Source: JAKPCT01 sp029553165 (GTDB lineage: Bacteria > Bacillota > UBA4882 > UBA8346). Taken from it: a stretch of DNA of 64,000 nt. The position numbers and the translations under genes are program-made. Where the stretch lies: assembly GCA_035359995.1 (NCBI GenBank), contig DAORZT010000003.1, forward strand, positions 24,959-88,958, in the 5' to 3' direction. This document shows, piece after piece, positions 58,281 to 64,000 of this stretch; position 1 is the first letter of the stretch; each line of letters starts with the position of its first letter. The notes beneath the pieces were generated by a model, which did not search any database, had not been told where the DNA came from, and was given only the letters and a program-made list of their open reading frames with translations.

Positions 58281-59414
58281 TTACACTTTAGCGCCAAGTA
58301 TCGTTTGATAAAGAACAGTGACTTCACCCAATACTGCCTCTAAGTCATACTTTCTGATCTGTTGGTGTTGTTCGCTCACTACCTGCTTACAAAACTCTGG
58401 ATTGGCAGCCAGTTTGTGCATGAGTGTCACTGTTGCTGCAACGTCATTTACTGCTACCAAACAATTCTCGGTAACTCCCCCTAACAGATCAACATTACCG
58501 CGAATCCGGGTTGCGATGACCGGCAAGCCTGCCGCCATTGCTTCCATCACCGCTACCGGAAGTCCCTCCTGAAAAGAGAGAAACAGAAAGATGTCACAAG
58601 CTTTCAGTAGTTGGGAGATATCACGGCGAAAGCCCGCTAAACAAACCCGGTCGGCTACTCCTAAATCGACGGCCAATTGTTGCAATTTTGATTTTAACGG
58701 TCCTTCACCACAGATAATCAGGCGGGTATCACGTGTAACCTGCTTGGCAAATTCAGCAAAGGCAGTTATTGCTTGAACGTGATTCTTTCGATGAATCAAC
58801 TCCCCAACCGCAATAAAGACTAAGGCTTGTTCCGGAATGCCAAATTCAGCCCTTTTTTGGGCCCGATCAACCGTGATATTTTGATATTTCTCAACATCAA
58901 CGCCAACTCCAGGCACAAAATAGATCTTCCCGTCTTTTTGTAACTGTAATCTTTGGGCTGCCTCGTAGTCCTCCTGATTGATGGTGATCAGTAGATCCGT
59001 ATATTTAGCCGCCAGGATTTCCATCTTTTTATAGAGGAGATTGTTGATCAACGGCGCCTGATGATAAAAATGAAATCCATGGGCAGTATAAATAACTTTT
59101 GTGCCCCGTTTTCGGGCATCCCGGGCGGCAAATCTGGTTAACACACTACCGACCGGTGTATGGCAATGAATCAAACGGTAATGGTTTTCATCAATGATCT
59201 TTTTCAGCATTAAAAAAGCCTTTAAATTATTAGGCTTAAACGGAAACCGTTCAAACGGAATGTCATACTTCCGGTCAACCCAAGGGATCTGTTTATTGCC
59301 TTTTGAAGCCACGTGCACTTCAAAACCGTTGTCATGAAAATATTTCAAATACGGCAGATGAAAGGCCTCGATATGCCCATCTACCGTCGCGCTGAATAAA
59401 ACTTTATCTGCCAT
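58281..59414 (-). CDS. Glycosyltransferase family 4 protein (EpsD-like)
   Basis: A 377-residue GT-B enzyme. The N-terminal VLFSATVDGHIEAFHLPYLKYF and IHCHTPVGSVLTRFAAR, and TAHGFHFYH in the acceptor domain, resemble EpsD/CapM-type enzymes that add the second sugar to the lipid carrier. The donor domain has GELIHRKNHVQAI and FLSFQEGLPVAVMEAMAAGLPV. It follows the initiating sugar transferase gene by about 50 bases, consistent with an early step in repeat-unit assembly. Confidence 0.88.
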   Translation of the reverse strand: MADKVLFSATVDGHIEAFHLPYLKYFHDNGFEVHVASKGNKQIPWVDRKYDIPFERFPFKPNNLKAFLMLKKIIDENHYRLIHCHTPVGSVLTRFAARDARKRGTKVIYTAHGFHFYHQAPLINNLLYKKMEILAAKYTDLLITINQEDYEAAQRLQLQKDGKIYFVPGVGVDVEKYQNITVDRAQKRAEFGIPEQALVFIAVGELIHRKNHVQAITAFAEFAKQVTRDTRLIICGEGPLKSKLQQLAVDLGVADRVCLAGFRRDISQLLKACDIFLFLSFQEGLPVAVMEAMAAGLPVIATRIRGNVDLLGGVTENCLVAVNDVAATVTLMHKLAANPEFCKQVVSEQHQQIRKYDLEAVLGEVTVLYQTILGAKV

Positions 59415-59467
59415 TGAGCTCTCCTTAATAATTATGATATGGATCGGATTCGATTACTTTTAAAACA

Positions 59468-60820
59468 TTACGACGCTTTATCTTTCATTAAAATAACTTT
59501 AATCGTTAACAAAATGATCTGCAGGTCAAGTAATAATGAGAATTTCTGGAGATACAACAGATCATACCTAATCTTATCCTCAACCGAAGTGCTGTACCTT
59601 CCGGCAATCTGGGCCAAACCGGTAAGGCCTGGTTTAATAAAATGCCGGAAGTAATAATCGGGAACGGTCTTCTCAAACTGCTCAACAAAGAAGGGACGTT
59701 CCGGACGCGGACCAACAAAACTCATATCTCCTTTGATAATATTAAAGATTTGTGGTAGTTCATCCAGACGGGTAGCCCGCAAAAACCGTCCCACTTTAGT
59801 GATCCGTGGATCCTGCTCCGTTGCCAAAACCGGTCCGGTTTTATCTTCGGCCCCCTGGACCATCGTCCGAAATTTGAGTAACATAAACCGTTTGCCATGA
59901 AGACTGATCCGCTCTTGACTGTAAATAATCGGGCCGGGTGATTCCAGTTTAATCAACAACGCTACAATCAACATTACCGGGAAGAATATTATTAAACCCA
60001 CTAAACCCAAACCAAGATCAATTATGCGTTTAATATGTTCTTTACCAACATTGTCAGCAGTACCAACCCGAAAAACCAATGTATCTTTAATCTGGCCAAT
60101 CGGGTTTTGTGAAAGCATAATCTCATACAGACCCGGAATTACTAATACTTCCACTTCAAACTTGATTGATTTTTGGACCGCAATCTTCTTATACTCTTCC
60201 GGCGTATTTCCGGAGATAATTATTTTGTCTGGTTTATAGGTACTGCAAACCTCCATCATATCCTGATAAGTACCTAACCAACGATATTTATCATTATTAA
60301 TTTGAGTTTGCGTATCGGAAACCACACCCAAGATCTGATCAAAACCATTATCAACCTTCTCAATAATTTCACCAATTTCAGTGCTAGGAGCAATAATAAT
60401 CGTCCTACTGGGTAAGGTCATTCTTCGTTCGATCTCAAAGATAAACCAATGCCAGATGAAGAGTGTGGCGAACTGGACAACAGGTATCAATAACAAAAGC
60501 TTCAATGATAGATCATGAATTCCCATAATATAAAGGACAACTACCATCAGGAGATTTAAAAATACTAGCGAAACTATTAATGAATCAATCTGTTCTGTCC
60601 ATGTTTTTTCCTCATTATCATAAAGCCCAAAAAACTCAAAGGTTATCTTGGCAATAACTGTTGTCAGTAAAATAAAGATTAATTTAGCTTGCAAATCTTG
60701 CCACGGTTCATTTCCATTGAATATATACTTAACCAGTAAAACAATTGCCAGATTAACCAACACAAAGTCGCCAAGCATTTGCAGTAAATTGATGATTGTT
60801 TTTGGTTTCCTGTTAACCAT
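59468..60820 (-). CDS. Undecaprenyl-phosphate sugar phosphotransferase (polyisoprenyl-phosphate hexose-1-P transferase)
   Basis: Initiating enzyme that loads the first sugar phosphate onto undecaprenyl phosphate. Four N-terminal membrane helices and a central CoA-binding-like domain (about 110-250) precede the catalytic domain: KRIIDLGLGLVGLIIFFPVM, KLESPGPIIYSQERIS, FMLLKFRTMVQGAE, TRLDELPQIFNIIKGDMSFVGPRPE (core DELPQ and GPRP). Length is 450 residues from the ATG at 60820, which follows AAGGGG. Architecture matches WbaP/WcaJ. Glucose or galactose is the usual sugar; not determinable here. Confidence 0.92.
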   Translation of the reverse strand: MVNRKPKTIINLLQMLGDFVLVNLAIVLLVKYIFNGNEPWQDLQAKLIFILLTTVIAKITFEFFGLYDNEEKTWTEQIDSLIVSLVFLNLLMVVVLYIMGIHDLSLKLLLLIPVVQFATLFIWHWFIFEIERRMTLPSRTIIIAPSTEIGEIIEKVDNGFDQILGVVSDTQTQINNDKYRWLGTYQDMMEVCSTYKPDKIIISGNTPEEYKKIAVQKSIKFEVEVLVIPGLYEIMLSQNPIGQIKDTLVFRVGTADNVGKEHIKRIIDLGLGLVGLIIFFPVMLIVALLIKLESPGPIIYSQERISLHGKRFMLLKFRTMVQGAEDKTGPVLATEQDPRITKVGRFLRATRLDELPQIFNIIKGDMSFVGPRPERPFFVEQFEKTVPDYYFRHFIKPGLTGLAQIAGRYSTSVEDKIRYDLLYLQKFSLLLDLQIILLTIKVILMKDKAS

Positions 60821-60871
60821 TCTTAATGACCCCTTCACTAAGTTGTAATTCTTTCAATCCCCTTTACGACA

Positions 60872-61549
60872 TCAATTTTGTTGCTCAATATAACCATAAT
60901 AAGAGGCGTATTTGGATTCGATTTCAACGCGGTTCAAAACGACTCCCAATATATTCCCCTGGGCTTTTTGCAACAGTTCTTTAGCTTGTTTTGCAATCTC
61001 CGGACGGACAATACCAGCTCCAATTACCAATACCACACCATCCACCTTTGAGGCCAACACACAAGCATCAGTAACCGGAATTACCGGTGGCACATCAATG
61101 ATCAAATAATCATATTTCTTACGTAATTCTCCAAATAATTGCTGGATTTTAGTTGTTCCAAGCAGTTCGGCAGGATTGGGAGGAATTGGGCCACTTGTTA
61201 ATAGATCAACATTACGGTTTGTTGTGTGTTGAATTAATGAGTAAATCTCACAATCACCACTCAAATAATCGGTGAGACCACGATTAATTTTTTGAAAGAT
61301 TTGGTGTTGTACCGGTTTTCGTAGATCACAGTCAATAATCAAGACTTTCTTACCGGCATTGGCAAAGATTATTCCCGTGTTAGCCGCTACTGTAGATTTC
61401 CCCTCATCAGGGCCGGCACTTGTAAACATTAGAATTTTAAGTTCTTGATCAATTTTGGTAAATTGCAAATTAGTCCGGAAGGAACGAAAGGCTTCAGTTA
61501 CTGTTGATTTGGGATAACTGTCGACTACAATTCTATTTTTTACTGCCAT
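60872..61549 (-). CDS. CpsD/CapB-family bacterial tyrosine kinase
   Basis: Cytoplasmic BY-kinase of 225 residues that partners the Wzz-type protein encoded just upstream. Walker A is TSAGPDEGKSTVAANTG (about 43-58), Walker A' is LIIDCDLRKP, and Walker B is LIIDVPPV. The N-terminal EAFRSFRTNLQF is the oligomerisation motif, and the C-terminal SKYASYYGYIEQ holds the tyrosine cluster for autophosphorylation. The split kinase and membrane partner follow the Firmicutes style, although the cell seems to be diderm. It overlaps the Wzz gene by 17 bases. Confidence 0.92.
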   Translation of the reverse strand: MAVKNRIVVDSYPKSTVTEAFRSFRTNLQFTKIDQELKILMFTSAGPDEGKSTVAANTGIIFANAGKKVLIIDCDLRKPVQHQIFQKINRGLTDYLSGDCEIYSLIQHTTNRNVDLLTSGPIPPNPAELLGTTKIQQLFGELRKKYDYLIIDVPPVIPVTDACVLASKVDGVVLVIGAGIVRPEIAKQAKELLQKAQGNILGVVLNRVEIESKYASYYGYIEQQN

Positions 61550-62975
61550 CTTCTGCCCCCCTTCCTTCGCGTATTATTAGACTAAAATCAGGAATAACCC
61601 CTAAAACAGGAAGGTTTAAGTAATCAACAACATCATTGGCATCATTGATCGTCTTATTAAAATAGTCCAAAGTAAAAGCGAGCGTAATACTTGACACCAA
61701 TCCTAAAAAAACGGCGATTAACAGATTAAGTTTAATATTTGGTTTAACAGGTTGATCGGAGGCACGTGGTTGATCGACAACTTGGATATCATTCGGTTGC
61801 ATCACCTCACTAATCCGTGACTCTTCATAACGTTTGGCAAGCATCACATTGATCTCTTGGGCGATCGAAGCTTCCCGCATTACTCGCGCCAAACCTTGTT
61901 CTTTGGACGGAAGTGACCGTAGCTCTGCTTCCTTTTTACTAATCAGTTGACGGATTGCGGTTTGTTGGGCAAGTGTTGCCGCCAGTTCAACTTCAGTCTG
62001 GATTTTGGTCCGAATGATATTTTGGTAAAAAGGATTTAATGAAGAGGCCTCAGAATTAACTACCCGGTTGATCTCTCCGTTTAACCGCTCTCGGGTTTCA
62101 GCAATCGCAGCCTGCAAAGCTAATACATCAGGATGCTTTTCAGTATACTTCTCTAACAGTTGGACCAGTTCAATCTCCTGTAAGGTGAGTTTACTCTTCA
62201 ACTGTTCAATTATGGTGTTCTCGGCAATCAATTCCGGCTTTTGATTGGCAAGCTGTTCTTGTGCTGCTTCTAAGGTTGCATTATAGGAGACAATTTTGAT
62301 CTGATTATCATTGAGGATCTTCTCCATGGTTGACAACTGTTCAATAATTGCCTGCGTCTCTTCACTGGGAGCAATAACCCGGTGATTACGGCGATATTCT
62401 TCCAATTCCTGTTCGGCTTTAGCAAGTTCCAGCTTCGATTCTTCCAGGCGTTCCCCAATAAATTTTCTGACATTGGACTGTTCGGTCCTGGTCAATTCGG
62501 TGATTCTTTTAACAAAGGTCTCCACTAAAACACGGGCAATTGTTTCAGCTTCATTAGCCGAACCTGCCTGAACTTTAATCTTCAACAGTTCCGTATCCCG
62601 AATTGGCCACAGCGTGATCATTTGCACAAGATCTTGCGAAGAATAGTTTTTAGCAAGTTCTGCCTTAGTCTTCTCCAAGACTTGATCAATCACCGTCCGA
62701 CTTCTGATGATCTCCGCATAAGTTGCCATTTGTAATTTGGTATTTAGATTATTACCATTCGGCAAACTTCCCAATAAAGATACATCCAGGCTACGGGGTT
62801 GCTTAATCCGTAACGTCGTCTCGGCTTCATATGTCTTGGGCAATAAAAAACTGATCGTACTTAAAGCAAGCACTTCAATCAGAAAAGTTACTATAATCAA
62901 CTTTCTCCGTTTCTGAAAGATTCGGAACAGATCCTTGAAGTTTAAATTTACATCTTCAATCAGTTGTTTTTCCAT
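61533..62975 (-). CDS. Wzz/GumC-family polysaccharide chain-length and kinase-activating protein
   Basis: A 480-residue inner-membrane polysaccharide copolymerase. Two membrane helices (LIIVTFLIEVLALSTISFLLP near residue 30, and IKLNLLIAVFLGLVSSITLAF near 430) flank a long periplasmic coiled-coil region (about 160-370) that includes the GNVR-like domain and SKEAELRSLPSKEQGLARV. The short cytoplasmic tail would contact the kinase. The ATG at 62975 follows GGGGA. It is placed between the Wza-like exporter and the BY-kinase, the normal order. Confidence 0.9.
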   Translation of the reverse strand: MEKQLIEDVNLNFKDLFRIFQKRRKLIIVTFLIEVLALSTISFLLPKTYEAETTLRIKQPRSLDVSLLGSLPNGNNLNTKLQMATYAEIIRSRTVIDQVLEKTKAELAKNYSSQDLVQMITLWPIRDTELLKIKVQAGSANEAETIARVLVETFVKRITELTRTEQSNVRKFIGERLEESKLELAKAEQELEEYRRNHRVIAPSEETQAIIEQLSTMEKILNDNQIKIVSYNATLEAAQEQLANQKPELIAENTIIEQLKSKLTLQEIELVQLLEKYTEKHPDVLALQAAIAETRERLNGEINRVVNSEASSLNPFYQNIIRTKIQTEVELAATLAQQTAIRQLISKKEAELRSLPSKEQGLARVMREASIAQEINVMLAKRYEESRISEVMQPNDIQVVDQPRASDQPVKPNIKLNLLIAVFLGLVSSITLAFTLDYFNKTINDANDVVDYLNLPVLGVIPDFSLIIREGRGAEDGSKK

Positions 62976-63033
62976 CAGCAATTTCCCCATCACTTATTTA
63001 ATCAATTCCAAAACCAGTCAGCTGATCCGCTTC

Positions 63034-63936
63034 TTAATCCAGATGTTTAATCTGATAAAACGCATTGATAAACGGAAAGATCTCCTTAACAAAATCCATG
63101 CCACTTCTGGCTAAATATAAAAGATCACCCTCTGCCAACAGATAATTCTGACTTAAGTCTCCTTTTTTTAAAATTTGGTTTAGATTAATCTCAACATACC
63201 GGCTGGGATCACCGTTTTTAATCAGATAAATCCGGCCTTTCTTGGCCCCCCTGGTAAACCCGCCGGCAATACTTAAGGCATCCAACACCCGATGTCCTTT
63301 TTCTAACTCATATAGTCCCGGCCGGTTAACTTCACCCAAAACATAAACCCTTACTGTCCGGTATTTGACAATATTAATACCGATCTTCACATTGTTCTGA
63401 TATTGCCTGAAACTCTCCGTAATCTTGGCAATCAATTGACTGGTAGTCAGTCCCGCTGCCTGAAATTCGCCCATAACTGGAATTGTTCGAAATTTATGGA
63501 CATTCACCGTTACTTGAGGATGCTTGATGTACTGACTTAAGGTTTGTTGTAACAATTCAGTAAGCTCTCCCGGTGTTTTCCCATTAAGGTCCAACTCCCC
63601 TACCAGTTTGAAAGCTCCTTTTCCATCAGGCCGGATAATAATCTCCATTGTTAATTCCGGATAACCCCAAACACTAATGTTTAAAACATCTCCGGGTCCT
63701 AACCGGTAATTTGTACCGTCAGTTGTCAGAAAGGACACTGCTATTTTACCGTCGGGCCTGACGATTACTTGTTGTTGCTGTACTGACTCAAATCCCCAGA
63801 CCCAAACATTAAAATTTAAGACATCTCCAGGTCCTAACCGGTAATCATGATCTTGACCAAAATCCTCTTCCGCACCCCAGACCGGTAAAGTAACTAATAG
63901 TAACATCACTAACAATACAACCCAAAAATTCTTCAT
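63034..63936 (-). CDS. Wza-like polysaccharide export protein (Poly_export and SLBB domains)
   Basis: A 300-residue periplasmic or outer-membrane polysaccharide exporter. A signal peptide (FWVVLLVMLLLVTLPVWGA) precedes two copies of the Poly_export start, YRLGPGDVLNFNVW (residue 32) and YRLGPGDVLNISVW (residue 77), each followed by a RPDGK segment; then the rest of that domain and an SLBB domain (VYVLGEVNRPGLYELEKGH). There is no lipobox Cys, unlike classical Wza. The ATG at 63936 follows GGGAGG; a TTG at 63942 is also in frame. It is first in the exopolysaccharide cluster, and the promoter lies in the last 60 bases or beyond the window. Confidence 0.88.
   Translation of the reverse strand: MKNFWVVLLVMLLLVTLPVWGAEEDFGQDHDYRLGPGDVLNFNVWVWGFESVQQQQVIVRPDGKIAVSFLTTDGTNYRLGPGDVLNISVWGYPELTMEIIIRPDGKGAFKLVGELDLNGKTPGELTELLQQTLSQYIKHPQVTVNVHKFRTIPVMGEFQAAGLTTSQLIAKITESFRQYQNNVKIGINIVKYRTVRVYVLGEVNRPGLYELEKGHRVLDALSIAGGFTRGAKKGRIYLIKNGDPSRYVEINLNQILKKGDLSQNYLLAEGDLLYLARSGMDFVKEIFPFINAFYQIKHLD
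63610..63843 (-). repeat. internal duplication in the Wza-like gene
   Basis: Two copies of the segment encoding YRLGPGDVLN...VW...RPDGK (63736-63843 and 63610-63708). At DNA level the plus-strand word GGTCCTAACCGGTAAT is identical in both, suggesting a fairly recent tandem duplication. Confidence 0.8.
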
Positions 63937-64000
63937 TCGCAAATGTTCCTCCCAAACTCAACTAAACTATCAATATGCTGAAGTTGTAAAAAGTATTATT

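Noticed and set aside
1..64000. tRNA or rRNA genes, CRISPR arrays, insertion sequences, phage genes
   Set aside because: Looked for cloverleaf-like ends, regularly spaced repeats and transposase or integrase motifs; none was seen. Intergenic gaps are nearly all under 250 bases.

Overview
The window reads as chromosome of an anaerobe-like, endospore-forming member of the Firmicutes that also has an outer membrane. The sporulation side is shown by a complete spoIIIAA-AH operon, an alpha/beta-type small acid-soluble spore protein, and the typical Firmicutes blocks radA-disA-carD-yacL-ispD-ispF, efp-spoIIIA-accB-accC-asp23-nusB and polA-mutM-coaE. The diderm side is shown by a lipid A-type acyltransferase, both halves of the ADP-heptose enzyme HldE, two heptosyltransferase-type proteins, a Kdo transferase, ExbB/ExbD and a Wza-like export protein. 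Such combinations are known in Negativicutes, Halanaerobiia and Limnochordia/Hydrogenisporia-like lineages. I cannot choose between them from sequence alone. No rRNA, tRNA, insertion sequence, phage or CRISPR array was seen.

Layout. 1-1.1 kb: exbD and exbB (minus). 1.2-9.9 kb: a plus-strand LPS core/O-antigen operon (HAD phosphatase, acyltransferase, heptosyltransferase, hldE halves, ligase, second heptosyltransferase, two more glycosyltransferases), met head-on by kdtA-ispF-ispD (minus). 12.4-16.8 kb: yacL, carD, disA, radA. 16.9-20.7 kb: a 46-residue cysteine-rich protein, a COG2426-type membrane protein, mtnP, a SASP, an AbrB-like protein and a cysteine desulfurase. 20.7-29.4 kb: pgsA, rimO, a TPR protein, a lytic transglycosylase, coaE, mutM, polA, a TsaD-like paralogue and nusB. 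29.4-40.3 kb: DUF2273/amaP/asp23, accC, accB, spoIIIAH-AA, a CD1247-like protein, efp and pepP. 40.3-42.5 kb: four accessory genes between pepP and aroQ. 42.6-48.3 kb: aroQ-aroB-aroK-aroC, then manC and sat. 48.5-51.1 kb: a plus-strand pair of a membrane-anchored protein and a lipase, possibly an immunity-effector pair. 51.1-63.9 kb: a minus-strand Wzx/Wzy-type exopolysaccharide cluster, from the Wza-like protein through Wzz, tyrosine kinase, initiating transferase, glycosyltransferases, flippase and polymerase to pyruvyl transferase and epimerase.

How the genes work together. Two polysaccharide systems bracket the window: an LPS core/O-antigen set and a capsule or exopolysaccharide set, with manC possibly supplying GDP-mannose. 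The middle holds housekeeping genes for isoprenoids, fatty acid initiation, shikimate pathway, DNA repair and c-di-AMP signalling, with the forespore-mother cell channel operon embedded. Several regulatory sites can be read directly: near-consensus sigma-A promoters (carD, efp, radA, aroC and the glycosyltransferase at 7.76 kb), a palindrome over the acc promoter, and a putative sigma-E promoter whose spacer and -10 lie inside the terminator hairpin just before spoIIIAA. Two genes (coaE and the F420-hydrogenase beta-like gene) have a strong Shine-Dalgarno placed in front of AUU or AUC rather than a normal start codon.
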